Shown here one piece after another: positions 54,876 through 64,000 of a stretch of DNA of 64,000 bases. This DNA comes from Flavobacterium beibuense (GTDB taxonomy: Bacteria; Bacteroidota; Bacteroidia; Flavobacteriales; Flavobacteriaceae). The stretch spans positions 62,001 through 126,000 of the forward strand of contig NZ_JUIW01000010.1 in assembly GCF_004151245.1 (NCBI RefSeq). The letters are read 5' to 3'. The notes under the pieces are model-generated. The model was not told where the DNA came from. It saw only the letters and a list, made by a program, of their open reading frames with translations, and did not search any database. A program made the translations under genes and the position numbers. Numbering within the stretch: the first letter of the stretch is position 1; each line of letters opens with the position of its first letter.

Positions 54876-56168
54876 TTACACATTCATCAGGCTTTCAATC
54901 TCATCAGCCTCGATAGGGATGTTGCGCATCAGGTTAAACGGCTCGCCGCTTTCCTGAATCACTACATCATCCTCCAGGCGGATACCAAAGCCTTCCGCTG
55001 GGATATAAATACCCGGCTCTACGGTAAATACCATATTAGGTTTCATTGGTTCAGCCAATAACCCATAATCGTGTGTGTCAAGTCCCAGATGGTGAGATGT
55101 ACCATGCATAAAGTACTTTTTGTAGGCAGGCCAGTCAGGGTTTTCATTCTGTACATCGGCTTTATCTATAAGGCCAAGTCCCAAAAGTTCCGAAGTCATT
55201 ATCTTGCCCACTTCCACATGATATTGTTTCCAAAGCGTACCCGGAACCAGCATTTTAGTAGCTTCGTCCTTAACGCGTAATACGGCATTGTAAACGTCTT
55301 TTTGTCTTTGTGTAAAACGTCCTGATACAGGTATGGTGCGCGACATATCGCTTGAATAGTTGGCATACTCGGCACCTACGTCAAAAAGTATCAGTTCGCC
55401 CTCGCGGCATTGCTGGTTGTTTTCCACATAGTGAAGTACATTGGCATTAGCACCCGAAGCGATAATTGGTCCGTAAGCAAAACCTTTAGATCGGCTACGG
55501 ATAAACTCATGGATAAACTCGGCCTCAATTTCATACTCCATAACACCCGGTTTGGTGAAAGAAAGCACGCGACGGAAACCTTTCTCGGTAATATCACACG
55601 CTTTTTGTAAAAGGTCAAGTTCCTCACTCTCTTTAATAGAGCGCAGGCGTTGTAATATAGGATTGCTTTTTGCTACCTGATGTGCAGGATATTTCTCTTT
55701 CCACCATTTAATAAAACGGGCTTCGCGAGTCTCTGTCTGTACAGAAGAACGGTAGTGCTCGTTAGTATTTATGTACATGGTGTCGCAGTACGTCATAACT
55801 TCAAAAAGCACTTTTTCAAAGTCCTGTAGCCAGTATACACTTTTAATTCCCGATACCTCAAAAGCACGCTCTTTTGTTAGTTTTTCACCTTCCCAAACGG
55901 CAATATGTTCGTTGGTTTCACGAAGGAAAAGTATTTCGCGCAGGTGCTCATACGGAGCATCCGGACAAAGTAAAAGTATGCTTTCTTCCTGATCAACGCC
56001 ACTCAGGTAAAATATATCGCGGTGTTGTTGAAAAGGTATGGTGCTGTCGGCACTAATAGGGTAAATATCGTTAGAATTGAATACCGCCACGCTTTTAGGT
56101 TTCATTTCGGCCGTAAACTTTTTACGGTTCTTAATAAACAGGTTGCGGTCTATCTGATGGTATTTCAT
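54876..56168 (-). CDS. pepP: Xaa-Pro aminopeptidase (aminopeptidase P family)
   Basis: A 430-residue M24 metallopeptidase removing N-terminal residues ahead of proline. The creatinase-like N-terminal domain precedes a pita-bread domain. Metal ligands are visible: Asp in LFDVGAEYANYSSDMSRT (two Asp), His in FMHGTSHHLGLDTHDYG, Glu in VFTVEPGIYIP, and Glu in FGIRLEDDVVI. ATG 56168 (MKYHQIDRNLF) is chosen because the promoter box at 56199-56206 overlaps the longer TTG version. Confidence 0.94.
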   Translation of the reverse strand: MKYHQIDRNLFIKNRKKFTAEMKPKSVAVFNSNDIYPISADSTIPFQQHRDIFYLSGVDQEESILLLCPDAPYEHLREILFLRETNEHIAVWEGEKLTKERAFEVSGIKSVYWLQDFEKVLFEVMTYCDTMYINTNEHYRSSVQTETREARFIKWWKEKYPAHQVAKSNPILQRLRSIKESEELDLLQKACDITEKGFRRVLSFTKPGVMEYEIEAEFIHEFIRSRSKGFAYGPIIASGANANVLHYVENNQQCREGELILFDVGAEYANYSSDMSRTIPVSGRFTQRQKDVYNAVLRVKDEATKMLVPGTLWKQYHVEVGKIMTSELLGLGLIDKADVQNENPDWPAYKKYFMHGTSHHLGLDTHDYGLLAEPMKPNMVFTVEPGIYIPAEGFGIRLEDDVVIQESGEPFNLMRNIPIEADEIESLMNV

Positions 56169-56198
56169 GATATACTGGTTTTTTAAAATTTTGAGTTT

Positions 56199-56206
56199 CA
56201 AAAATA
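56199..56206 (-). promoter_or_regulatory. -7 box of pepP
   Basis: Minus-strand TATTTTTG matches TAnnTTTG, 31 bases before ATG 56168. Confidence 0.5.
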
Positions 56207-56278
56207 CTAAGATTAAAACGAAATAATGTTAAAGCAAAGAGGTAGTTTTTTATATTTACTAAAAATAATGGCTTCATT

Positions 56279-56779
56279 ATGAGAAAAACATATTTGCTTT
56301 TGGCCACATTCTTTTTTGCTTCGGTTTCGGCTTTTGCCCAAATGAGTAAAAAGGAAATGGAAAACCTTAAAACGGCACAATATGCCGGAAAATACAGTTA
56401 TGATAATGGCGAGGGCTATGGTGAAGGAGAAGTTATAGTGTATCCGGAAAGTGATTCAACCATTTTGTTTTACATACAGCTTCAGGCGGGCGAGCCTTCT
56501 TATAATATGGGCGATTTATGCGGCAGGGTAACCCTGACAGACGGTAAAGGGATTTTTGAATTCAAATCGGATTATGCCGATGAGGGCTGCAAATGGAGTA
56601 TGAATTTTGCCGATAATAAGCTGGTTATAGAAATTATAGATGAGCAGTATGAATGTGGTTTTGGATATGGTGTATATGCCGATGGTAACTATAACCGTAA
56701 AAGCAACGCCATACCGGAATACTTTGTAGATTTTACCGATACCAAACAATATTTTAAAAAGCTAAAGCTTGAGAAATAA
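56279..56779 (+). CDS. Hypothetical secreted protein
   Basis: A 166-residue protein with a clear signal peptide (1-20, MRKTYLLLATFFFASVSAFA). The mature part is beta-rich and acidic, with three Cys (GDLCGRVTL, DEGCKWSM, EQYECGFGYG) that may pair by disulfides. No family was recognised. It diverges from pepP and converges with the next gene, three bases apart. Confidence 0.7.
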   Translation: MRKTYLLLATFFFASVSAFAQMSKKEMENLKTAQYAGKYSYDNGEGYGEGEVIVYPESDSTILFYIQLQAGEPSYNMGDLCGRVTLTDGKGIFEFKSDYADEGCKWSMNFADNKLVIEIIDEQYECGFGYGVYADGNYNRKSNAIPEYFVDFTDTKQYFKKLKLEK

Positions 56780-56782
56780 CTT

Positions 56783-57301
56783 CTAAAAAATAATTAATGT
56801 TAATACAAGAATTATTATTAAAAAAATCAAGCAACCTAACCCCTTGTTCTTTGGTTTATTAATTTCTTTAGGAGTTTCTTTTTTTTCTATAACTTTTCTT
56901 TTGTCTATAATTTTTATATCGCCAATTTTCTTTGCTAAAGCATAATAACTATCGTTAATATTTACTTGTAAAATTATTATATCATTTGCATGAATATCGG
57001 ATTCAAGTCTGCCAACAGTAATTTCTCTGTTTACTCTTAGATTTGATATTAATGAATTTATGCTTTTTGAATTTACTTCATGTATACTTTGGTGGATTGA
57101 AGCTTCTAATTGTATACCGCTATGAGTTACATAATAACAATTTACAATTCTTAAATTTAAAGTTTTAGAAGAGATGTTTTTTATAAAGATTTGTATGAAT
57201 GGGGTATAGTCTGTTTGTATGACTTTTTCAATCCCAATCTCTATAAATTCATTTTTAGAAAATTTATTATCTGAACTATTTAAAAATTCGCTTATATCCA
57301 T
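56783..57301 (-). CDS. Hypothetical tail-anchored protein, A+T-rich
   Basis: A 172-residue protein of unknown function. The first 125 residues are a predicted soluble, beta-rich part. A Lys-rich linker (KKETPKEINKPKNKG) leads to a C-terminal membrane helix (CLIFLIIILVLTLIIF). Base composition is clearly more A+T-rich than the flanking HMG-CoA synthase and pepP genes, which could reflect recent acquisition. Confidence 0.6.
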   Translation of the reverse strand: MDISEFLNSSDNKFSKNEFIEIGIEKVIQTDYTPFIQIFIKNISSKTLNLRIVNCYYVTHSGIQLEASIHQSIHEVNSKSINSLISNLRVNREITVGRLESDIHANDIIILQVNINDSYYALAKKIGDIKIIDKRKVIEKKETPKEINKPKNKGLGCLIFLIIILVLTLIIF

Positions 57302-57329
57302 AGTTCAATATTACTAAAATATTTTACAA

Positions 57330-58685
57330 CTACTCCACCCACTTATAATATCTTGCTCCCACCAGATTTGGGTTCTCTTTTTCTATATAATCCAATACCC
57401 ATTCGTTGCGGGGTTGCAGTAAACTTGTTTTCTGTTCTTTTTTGTGTAATGATACATAATCCTCAAACGCTATTTCCTTACTAGTGGAAAGCGTTTCAAA
57501 TAGTTTTACAGTGGTGACAGCTTCTTTCCATCCGCTTTGTATGGTTCCTTCAAAGACTTTAGATTTCGATCCGCTGCCGTATGCCAGGAAGCCAAAGGTT
57601 TTTCCGGTAACATCAATTTCTTTTTCCACAAACTGACTCAAAGCCGATAACAACCCCATAAATACCGAACCTGTGTAAAGGTTACCTATAAGCGAAGAAG
57701 CAGGTTCTGCAGGTTGCAATTTTTGGTTTACAAATTCCTTATATGCCTCACTTTTACTTATATCTTTCAGTTTTGTTGCATAGTCGGGGTCATTTTGCTG
57801 TGCTAAAGGTTCCGCTGCATCAATAGCAAATATTTCACTAAACATCCTGCGGCCCTGATAAGCGTAGGGAAGGTGCATAATTATGCTTTCCCATTTTTCG
57901 TATAAAGATCCCTTTATGTTGTTTGCTTCCTTAAACCTAAAATAAGCTTCACGAGTTCGGTCGGTATAACAGGTGTTAGAGTACTGGCCGTCAAATACGG
58001 GTTGGTCTTTGTGTATTTCAATTTCGGCTTCCAGATTGCCAAACCATTCGGTATTGCTGTTGTTGCCTGTTATGGCTTCTTTTTCAATTGTACGGTAAGG
58101 TTTAAAGAAGTCGAAAACACCTTTGGTGCTTACTGCCCAGTTATGGTTAAAAGCTATTATTTTTGGGTTAGCGGTAATCAGCATAGCCAATGCACCTGCG
58201 CCCTGAGTATATTCGCCTGTCGATTCCAAATCATATTTCGCAATGTCGCTGGTGATGACCACTGCTTTCTTTTCAGGATTAAGTCTTATATAATCAAGAC
58301 AATTTTGAAGGGCATCCACGCCCCCTATGCAGGCAAAAGTAAAATCTACCGTATCGCAGTTGGAAAAGCTGCCTTCTCCATATAACTGTTCCATAAGTGA
58401 AACCACAAAAGAGCCTATAGGTTTAGAACTGTCTATACCGCTTTCGGTACCTACATATACTCTTGAAATTTCCTGTGGATTAATGTTGTTCTGCCTAATC
58501 AGTTTTGTAAGTGCGTTGGCAGCAAAAACAACAGTATCCTGATGCACATCAGGTAATGTCATTTTCAGTAATCCCAGTCCTTTTTCAAGCTTTTCTGGGT
58601 CAATGTTTCTTGCATTTGCAAGCGTTTTTATGGGCAGGTGCAGTTTTGCTATATCAAATGCGATAGCATCAATTCCGGTAGTCAT
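57330..58685 (-). CDS. Hydroxymethylglutaryl-CoA synthase family protein
   Basis: A 451-residue thiolase-fold enzyme condensing acetyl-CoA with acetoacetyl-CoA to HMG-CoA in the mevalonate route to isoprenoids. The catalytic Cys is Cys119 in FTFACIGGVDAL. The upstream Glu is in VGTESGIDSSKP. The His region is IIMHLPYAYQGRRMF. C-terminal GSGSKSKVFEG matches the family. It is a single gene here, with no other mevalonate gene in the window. Confidence 0.9.
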   Translation of the reverse strand: MTTGIDAIAFDIAKLHLPIKTLANARNIDPEKLEKGLGLLKMTLPDVHQDTVVFAANALTKLIRQNNINPQEISRVYVGTESGIDSSKPIGSFVVSLMEQLYGEGSFSNCDTVDFTFACIGGVDALQNCLDYIRLNPEKKAVVITSDIAKYDLESTGEYTQGAGALAMLITANPKIIAFNHNWAVSTKGVFDFFKPYRTIEKEAITGNNSNTEWFGNLEAEIEIHKDQPVFDGQYSNTCYTDRTREAYFRFKEANNIKGSLYEKWESIIMHLPYAYQGRRMFSEIFAIDAAEPLAQQNDPDYATKLKDISKSEAYKEFVNQKLQPAEPASSLIGNLYTGSVFMGLLSALSQFVEKEIDVTGKTFGFLAYGSGSKSKVFEGTIQSGWKEAVTTVKLFETLSTSKEIAFEDYVSLHKKEQKTSLLQPRNEWVLDYIEKENPNLVGARYYKWVE

Positions 58686-58862
58686 TAATAATAGATTTGG
58701 ACAGTAAAATTAGCATAGCTAACGCACAAAAAGGAGATAAAAATGTATCAAGAAGTGATTTTTGCGGATTTATGAAAAAAATGACCTGAAAATTTACAAT
58801 GTAATAATCAAAAAAACGCTCATTATACTGTAATTTAGTGCCGTTCTAAAAAACTGTGTTGT

Positions 58863-59720
58863 ATGAAAAAATTACTCACTCTGCTATTGCTTTTGTCTTT
58901 AGGGGTTAAGGCTCAGGATAAACAGCCGTATCAGCTGTATACTAAAGAAGGAAAAAAAACTACTTATAAAAAGCTGTTGAAGGAAGCTGAAGGTGCCGAT
59001 GTGGTGCTTTTTGGAGAATACCACGATAATTCGCTTATACACTGGCTACAGCTTGAGTTTACCAAAGACCTCTCTACAGAAAAATACCTGGTACTTGGTG
59101 CAGAAATGTTTGAGGCCGATAATCAAAAAGAACTGAACCAGTACCTGGCAGGTGAAATCGATCAGAAAGCATTTGATACTGTGGCAAGGCTTTGGAGTAA
59201 TTATAAAACCGATTATAAGCCTATTATTGATTATGCAAAGGCTAATAATATTCCGGTTGTCGCTACCAATGTACCAAGAAGATATGCCAGTCAGGTATAC
59301 AAAAAAGGTCTTGCATCTCTGGAGGAACTAAGTGATGAGGAGAAGAAATGGATTGCACCGCTGCCTATTGCTTATGATGGCTCTTTACCGGGTTACCAAA
59401 AAATGATTGAGATGATGGCAGGGCACGGAGGAGCTTCGGGAGAAAACATGCCAAAAGCACAGGCAATAAAAGATGCTACCATGGCTTATTTTATTACTCA
59501 AAACCTGAAAAAGGATTATGTTTTTGTGCACTTTAACGGTACGTATCACAGCGATAATTTTGAAGGCATAAGCTGGTATCTTAAAAAAGCGAAGCCTGAA
59601 CTTAAAATTGTAACCATATCTGCAGTTTCGCAAAAGGATGTCGCAGAACTGGAAAAAGACAACAAACAAAAAGCCGATTTTATACTGGTTGTAGACGAGG
59701 ATATGACCAAAACGCATTAA
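58863..59720 (+). CDS. ChaN-family exported protein
   Basis: A 285-residue protein with a signal peptide ending VKAQ (1-18). The mature part matches ChaN-type proteins: VVLFGEYHDNSLIHWLQLEF with the His expected to bind haem, LGAEMFEADNQ, and FVHFNGTYHSDNFEG. ChaN proteins of Campylobacter are haem-binding lipoproteins, but no lipobox Cys is visible here, so it is probably soluble in the periplasm. Role in iron or haem handling is inferred from the family only. Confidence 0.85.
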   Translation: MKKLLTLLLLLSLGVKAQDKQPYQLYTKEGKKTTYKKLLKEAEGADVVLFGEYHDNSLIHWLQLEFTKDLSTEKYLVLGAEMFEADNQKELNQYLAGEIDQKAFDTVARLWSNYKTDYKPIIDYAKANNIPVVATNVPRRYASQVYKKGLASLEELSDEEKKWIAPLPIAYDGSLPGYQKMIEMMAGHGGASGENMPKAQAIKDATMAYFITQNLKKDYVFVHFNGTYHSDNFEGISWYLKKAKPELKIVTISAVSQKDVAELEKDNKQKADFILVVDEDMTKTH

Positions 59721-59731
59721 TAGTGCGTTTT
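59709..59731 (+). terminator. Terminator overlapping the ChaN stop codon
   Basis: AAAACGCA-TTAATAG-TGCGTTTT; the TAA stop (59718-59720) lies in the loop. A T-rich tail is short. Confidence 0.55.
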
Positions 59732-59878
59732 AACAAAACGTAAAATTCATAATGAGTTTACAGTTTTGTTATATTTTTTAAAGTTATTTAAGGTTGAAAA
59801 GATATTTCATAAAAAATAAGTGAAAAAACCGCGAAAAACATGTCTACTTTAAACTGATTATAAATTAGGTCGCAAAGG

Positions 59879-59909
59879 TTGTAGTTATTGTGTTTTAACT
59901 TTACTTTTG
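59879..59909 (+). promoter_or_regulatory. Promoter of the sdhCAB operon
   Basis: TTG (59879-59881), 20 bases, then TACTTTTG (59902-59909): a full match to the Bacteroidota promoter pattern, 36 bases before the sdhC ATG. Confidence 0.7.
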
Positions 59910-59944
59910 TATGATTTTTTTAAAAACTATTTTATTTAAATACT

Positions 59945-60802
59945 ATGGCAAAATCTGCACTATTAAAGTCGTCGCTTGCAAAAAAATACTGGATGGCTTT
60001 GACAGGTTTATTTTTATGTTTGTTCTTAATAGGGCACTTACTAGGTAACCTTCAATTGCTTTCTACAGGAAAAGATGCGGCACTTAACTTCAACAAGTAC
60101 GCGTTATTCATGACAACGAACCCGGCAGTAAAATTACTGTCTTACCTGACTTACTTTTCTATTCTTTTTCACGCTGTAGACGGAATAGTGCTTACAGTGC
60201 AAAACAAAAAAGCAAGGCCGGTAGGCTATGTTAAGAACAGTGCTTCAAGCAACACTATCTGGGCTTCAAGAAACATGGCTGTTTTAGGTACTTTAATCCT
60301 TGTTTTCATTGTTACTCACATGACAAACTTTTGGGCGGTAATGCATTTTGATAAGAAAATGCCTTTACAAACGGTAACTATCGAGTCTGAAGTTATGCCG
60401 GGTATGCCACCACAAACTCAGGAAATGTATGTTACTGTAGAAGGTTCTTACATACCGGTTGCTGCTGTAGAGCAGGGTATGATCTCTATCCAGAACAGAA
60501 CTGAAGTTTACAGAACAGATAATAATCTTAAAATAGCTCACCTATACAAAGACCTTTATAAAATTACTGTAGAGTTCTTTAAAGATGCTAAATGGGGATT
60601 AATCGCAACTATACTTTATGTATTCTCTATGCTGGTTTTAGCATTTCACCTTTACCACGGTTTTGGTAGTGCATTCCAGTCTCTTGGATTAAATAATCCA
60701 AAATACAACCTATTGATTAAAAATTTCGGAAAAGCGTTTGCTATAATAGTACCACTGTTGTTTGCCGTAATTCCGGTTTATATTCACTTTTTTCTAAAAT
60801 AA
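59945..60802 (+). CDS. sdhC: Succinate dehydrogenase cytochrome b subunit
   Basis: The membrane anchor of a type B succinate:quinone oxidoreductase, which binds haem b and passes electrons to quinone. Five membrane helices are readable (about 14-35, 60-85, 105-130, 215-240, 258-282) with histidines at the expected positions (LIGHLLGNL, LFHAVDG, VTHMTNFW, AFHLYHGFGSAFQS). It is 285 residues, longer than the usual 200-230: a polar insert of about 75 residues (roughly 138-212) separates helices 3 and 4. The order sdhC-sdhA-sdhB is standard. Confidence 0.94.
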   Translation: MAKSALLKSSLAKKYWMALTGLFLCLFLIGHLLGNLQLLSTGKDAALNFNKYALFMTTNPAVKLLSYLTYFSILFHAVDGIVLTVQNKKARPVGYVKNSASSNTIWASRNMAVLGTLILVFIVTHMTNFWAVMHFDKKMPLQTVTIESEVMPGMPPQTQEMYVTVEGSYIPVAAVEQGMISIQNRTEVYRTDNNLKIAHLYKDLYKITVEFFKDAKWGLIATILYVFSMLVLAFHLYHGFGSAFQSLGLNNPKYNLLIKNFGKAFAIIVPLLFAVIPVYIHFFLK

Positions 60803-60817
60803 ATCAACATCAATACT

Positions 60818-62827
60818 ATGAAGTTAGATTCTAAAATACCAGAAGGGCATATATCAGAAAAATGGACTAAATACAAAGACCATTTAAAACTGGTTGCTCC
60901 AAACAACCGACCTAAAATTGATGTAATTGTTGTAGGAACAGGTCTTGCGGGAGCTTCTGCTGCTGCTTCACTTGGTGAAATGGGCTACAACGTAAAAGCT
61001 TTCTGTTTTCAGGATTCTCCACGCCGTGCACACTCAATCGCTGCACAGGGAGGTATAAATGCTGCTAAAAATTATCAAAACGATGGTGACAGTATTTACC
61101 GACTGTTTTATGATACGATTAAAGGAGGAGACTACAGGGCTCGTGAAGCAAACGTTCACCGCCTTGCCGAAGTTTCCGGTAATATTATAGACCAGTGTGT
61201 GGCTCAGGGTGTTCCGTTTGCACGTGATTACGGCGGACTTCTTGATAATCGTTCATTTGGTGGGGTTCAGGTACAGCGTACTTTTTATGCTGCAGGACAA
61301 ACAGGTCAGCAGTTATTATTAGGTGCTTACTCTGCGCTTTCAAGACAAATTGGTCTTGGCCGTGTACAAATGTATAACCGACACGAAATGCTTGACATAG
61401 TAAAAGTAGATGGTAAAGCACGTGGTATCATTGCACGTAACCTGCTTACAGGTGAGCTTGAAAGACATTCTGCTCACGCAGTGATTATAGCTTCAGGTGG
61501 TTATGGTAACGTATACTTCCTTTCTACAAATGCAATGGGAAGTAACGTAACTGCTGCATGGAAGATCCACAAAAAAGGAGCTTACTTTGCTAACCCTTGT
61601 TATGTACAGATTCACCCAACATGTATCCCGGTTCACGGAACAAACCAGTCTAAGCTTACTCTTATGTCTGAGTCACTTCGTAACTCAGGACGTATTTGGG
61701 TTCCTAAAAAGATAGAGGATGCTGAAGCTATCCGTGCAGGTAAATTAAAACCAACACAAATTGCTGAAGAAGACAGGGATTACTATCTTGAAAGAAGATA
61801 TCCTGCGTTTGGTAACCTTGTACCTCGTGACGTTGCATCCAGAGCTGCAAAAGAGCGTTGTGATGCCGGATATGGTATTGAAGCAAATGATACAAACGAA
61901 GGTGTTTACCTTGATTTCTCTTCAGAGATTATCAATAAAGGTAAACAGACTGCTTATGCTCAGGGTAATCATAATCCAAGCGAAGAAGAGGTAATTAAAC
62001 TTGGTAAGCAATGGATTGAGGAGAAATATGGTAACCTTTTCCAGATGTACCAACAAATTACAGATGAGAATCCGTATGAAACCCCAATGAAAATCTATCC
62101 TGCGGTACACTATACCATGGGTGGTGTTTGGGTTGATTATAACTTACAAAGTACAATTCCGGGCTGTTTCGTTGCGGGTGAGGCTAACTTCTCAGATCAC
62201 GGAGCTAACCGCTTAGGTGCTTCTGCACTAATGCAGGGTCTTGCAGATGGTTATTTTGTACTTCCTTATACAGTTTCTGACTATCTTGCTAACGACATCC
62301 GTACAGGTAAAATCTCAACTGAATTACCAGAGTTTGCTGAGGCAGAGAATAATGTAAAATCTCAAATAGATAAGTTCCTAAACAATAACGGTTCTAAATC
62401 GGTAGATCATTTCCATAAGAGACTTGGTCACATCATGTGGAACAAAGTAGGTATGGCACGTAACGAACAGGGACTAAAAGAGGCTATTCGTGAGATAGAC
62501 GAGCTTAGAAAAGAGTTCCACGAAAATGTTTATGTTCCGGGGGCTGCTAACGAGCTTAATACGGAGCTTGAAAAAGCGCTTCGTGTTGCCGACTTTATGG
62601 AACTTGGTCAGCTTATGGCTATGGATGCATTACAGCGTAATGAGTCTGCCGGAGGTCACTTTAGAGAAGAGTATCAGGATTCTGAAGGAGAGACACTTCG
62701 TGACGATGTTAACTTTAATTTCGTAGGTGCCTGGGAATATGGTGGCAGCGATATTAATGCAGAGACACTTCATAAAGAAGTTCTTAATTATGAGTATATT
62801 AAAATTGCCGCAAGGAACTACAAATAA
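60818..62827 (+). CDS. sdhA: Succinate dehydrogenase/fumarate reductase flavoprotein subunit
   Basis: A 669-residue catalytic subunit oxidising succinate to fumarate. The FAD-binding loop is [16 protein letters not shown] (about 38-53), and the covalent FAD His is His72 in [15 protein letters not shown]. Active-site blocks are [12 protein letters not shown] and [21 protein letters not shown]. It lies 15 bases after sdhC and 12 before sdhB. Confidence 0.97.
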   Translation: MKLDSKIPEGHISEKWTKYKDHLKLVAPNNRPKIDVIVVGTGLAGASAAASLGEMGYNVKAFCFQDSPRRAHSIAAQGGINAAKNYQNDGDSIYRLFYDTIKGGDYRAREANVHRLAEVSGNIIDQCVAQGVPFARDYGGLLDNRSFGGVQVQRTFYAAGQTGQQLLLGAYSALSRQIGLGRVQMYNRHEMLDIVKVDGKARGIIARNLLTGELERHSAHAVIIASGGYGNVYFLSTNAMGSNVTAAWKIHKKGAYFANPCYVQIHPTCIPVHGTNQSKLTLMSESLRNSGRIWVPKKIEDAEAIRAGKLKPTQIAEEDRDYYLERRYPAFGNLVPRDVASRAAKERCDAGYGIEANDTNEGVYLDFSSEIINKGKQTAYAQGNHNPSEEEVIKLGKQWIEEKYGNLFQMYQQITDENPYETPMKIYPAVHYTMGGVWVDYNLQSTIPGCFVAGEANFSDHGANRLGASALMQGLADGYFVLPYTVSDYLANDIRTGKISTELPEFAEAENNVKSQIDKFLNNNGSKSVDHFHKRLGHIMWNKVGMARNEQGLKEAIREIDELRKEFHENVYVPGAANELNTELEKALRVADFMELGQLMAMDALQRNESAGGHFREEYQDSEGETLRDDVNFNFVGAWEYGGSDINAETLHKEVLNYEYIKIAARNYK

Positions 62828-62839
62828 AATTCAACAGAA

Positions 62840-63598
62840 ATGGCTTCAAAATCTATAAATATAAACCTTAAAATCTGGCGTCAGAAAGATGCTAAATCTA
62901 AAGGACAAATAGAGACTTACAAACTTGATAATGTTTCTACTGCCAGTTCTTTTCTTGAAATGCTTGATCAGCTTAACGAACAGCTTATCAACGAAAGAAA
63001 AGAGCCTGTGGCTTTTGACCACGACTGCCGTGAAGGTATTTGCGGTATGTGTTCATTATATATTAACGGACGTGCACATGGTCCTGCATCTAAAGTAACA
63101 ACATGCCAGCTGCACATGAGATCTTTTAAAGATGGTGATACTATTTATGTTGAACCATGGAGATCTAAGGCTTTCCCTGTAGTGAAAGACCTTATTGTTG
63201 ACAGAAGTGCTTTTGACCGTATCCAGCAGGCAGGTGGTTTCGTTTCTGTAAATACTTCAGGACGAACTATCGATGCTAACGCTACTCCTGTTCCTAAACA
63301 TGACGCAGACAGAGCTTTTGAAGCTGCTGCATGTATTGGTTGTGGTGCTTGTGTGGCCAGCTGTAAAAATGGTTCGGCTATGCTTTTCGTTGGTGCAAAG
63401 GTTTCTCAGTACGCTTTATTACCACAAGGTAAAGTTGAAGCTACAGAGCGTGTACTTAACATGGTAAGACAAATGGACGATGAAGGATTTGGTAACTGTA
63501 CTAATACAGGGGCTTGTGAGGTTGAGTGTCCTAAAGGAATATCTCTTGAGAACATTGCCCGTATGAACAGAGAGTATCTGTTTGCAAGTGTAAAATAA
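62840..63598 (+). CDS. sdhB: Succinate dehydrogenase/fumarate reductase iron-sulfur subunit
   Basis: A 252-residue electron-transfer subunit. The [2Fe-2S] ligands are Cys63, Cys68, Cys71 and Cys89 ([15 protein letters not shown]). The ferredoxin-like part has [11 protein letters not shown] and [14 protein letters not shown] for the [4Fe-4S] and [3Fe-4S] clusters. It completes the operon and is followed by a terminator. Confidence 0.97.
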   Translation: MASKSININLKIWRQKDAKSKGQIETYKLDNVSTASSFLEMLDQLNEQLINERKEPVAFDHDCREGICGMCSLYINGRAHGPASKVTTCQLHMRSFKDGDTIYVEPWRSKAFPVVKDLIVDRSAFDRIQQAGGFVSVNTSGRTIDANATPVPKHDADRAFEAAACIGCGACVASCKNGSAMLFVGAKVSQYALLPQGKVEATERVLNMVRQMDDEGFGNCTNTGACEVECPKGISLENIARMNREYLFASVK

Positions 63599-63620
63599 GA
63601 ATCAGTTCTTATCGATATAA

Positions 63621-63648
63621 AAAAAGCACCCGATCAAGGGTGCTTTTT
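63621..63648. terminator. Bidirectional terminator after sdhB
   Basis: AAAAAGCACCC-GATCAA-GGGTGCTTTTT with A and T runs, between sdhB and the convergent LuxR-type gene. Confidence 0.88.
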
Positions 63649-63651
63649 TTA

Positions 63652-64000
63652 TTATTCATTTTCCTGTGTTTCTTCTGCCTCTTTTGCGATGCCTTCAAGA
63701 AAAGATACAAAGTTGTCTTCATGGTTTACGTTAAGCTTTTTACGAACCCTGTAACGGGCATTTTCCACACCGCGAAGGGAAATGTTAAGCAGGGGAGAGA
63801 TTTCCTTATTGGTAAGGTCCATTTTAACGAAGGCACAAAGCCTTAATTCCCTTTTGGTAAGGGTAGGGTTTATCTCCTTAAGCCTCTCAAAGAAATTATG
63901 GTGTACTTTCTCAAAGTTAACATCAAACACTTCCATGTACTCTTCTCCAATTTTATGCTGGTTCAGCTTTTGGAACATCTCTAATATTTTCTTACGGGAG
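63652..64000 (-). CDS. LuxR-type helix-turn-helix regulator, C-terminal part only
   Basis: The frame is open to the window edge, so only the last 116 residues or so are visible. It has a LuxR/GerE-type HTH: LTKRELRLCAFVKMDLTNKE, then ISPLLNISLRGVENARYRVR and KKL, preceded by FERLKEINP. Such endings occur on large Bacteroidota sensor-regulators with propeller or TPR sensor domains, but that part lies outside the window. Target genes are unknown. Confidence 0.8.
   Translation of the reverse strand, partial: SRKKILEMFQKLNQHKIGEEYMEVFDVNFEKVHHNFFERLKEINPTLTKRELRLCAFVKMDLTNKEISPLLNISLRGVENARYRVRKKLNVNHEDNFVSFLEGIAKEAEETQENE

Overview
The window is a chromosomal segment from a member of the Bacteroidota, most likely a Flavobacterium or close relative. 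The evidence is: A+T-rich DNA; genes mostly lacking Shine-Dalgarno sites; repeated promoter boxes of the Bacteroidota form TAnnTTTG, several with TTTG/TTG about 19-20 bp upstream; a TonB-dependent receptor with a carboxypeptidase-regulatory domain; an IPExxxVDY protein; a mevalonate-pathway HMG-CoA synthase; a bacillithiol reductase; and the gene order acpP-fabF-rnc-IPExxxVDY-pyk. No rRNA, tRNA, CRISPR array, insertion sequence or prophage was seen.

Layout. 1-4.8 kb: a partial zinc deacylase (minus strand), then uvrC and a patatin/Omp85-type protein. 4.8-6.8 kb: an NSS-family Na+ symporter with a 51-residue partner gene overlapping its stop codon. 7.2-11.6 kb: tyrosine breakdown (hmgA, hppD), a possible small RNA, a DUF3108 protein and tryptophan 2,3-dioxygenase. 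11.6-18.4 kb: M23 peptidase, pgi, TonB receptor, a four-helix membrane protein and RlpA. 18.5-24.8 kb: a complete RND efflux operon with its own MarR/GbsR-type regulator. 24.9-31.6 kb: two small unknown genes, a radical SAM protein behind a long inverted repeat, a YpdA/CYTH pair, a Gcr-type membrane protein and dinB. 31.6-37 kb: Bax-inhibitor protein, pyk, IPExxxVDY, rnc, fabF and acpP, all on the minus strand. 37-43.7 kb: purN, rnhA, unknown genes, one pseudogene, a VOC protein, a PfkB kinase, a PRPP amidotransferase and sodA. 43.8-52.6 kb: AddA-like helicase-nuclease, kbl, an OmpA protein and an AddB-like nuclease. 52.6-56.2 kb: alpha/beta hydrolase, an AbiH-family defence gene between inverted repeats, and aminopeptidase P. 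56.3-64 kb: unknowns, HMG-CoA synthase, ChaN, the sdhCAB operon and the C-terminal end of a LuxR-type regulator.

Most of the window is housekeeping. The part most like an accessory system is the AbiH cassette at 53.41-54.85 kb. It is a very A+T-rich gene with its own promoter box and terminator, lies between two nearly identical 31-bp inverted repeats, and has residue motifs that resemble SIR2-type NAD+-binding enzymes. Other points of interest are a gene inactivated by two lesions (38.7-39.1 kb), a promoter-terminator unit with no open reading frame but a perfect Shine-Dalgarno string (9.67-9.79 kb), a 14-bp inverted repeat ahead of the radical SAM gene, and an AddB-like protein with no cysteine at all. 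All family assignments come from reading the translated sequence; no database search was run.
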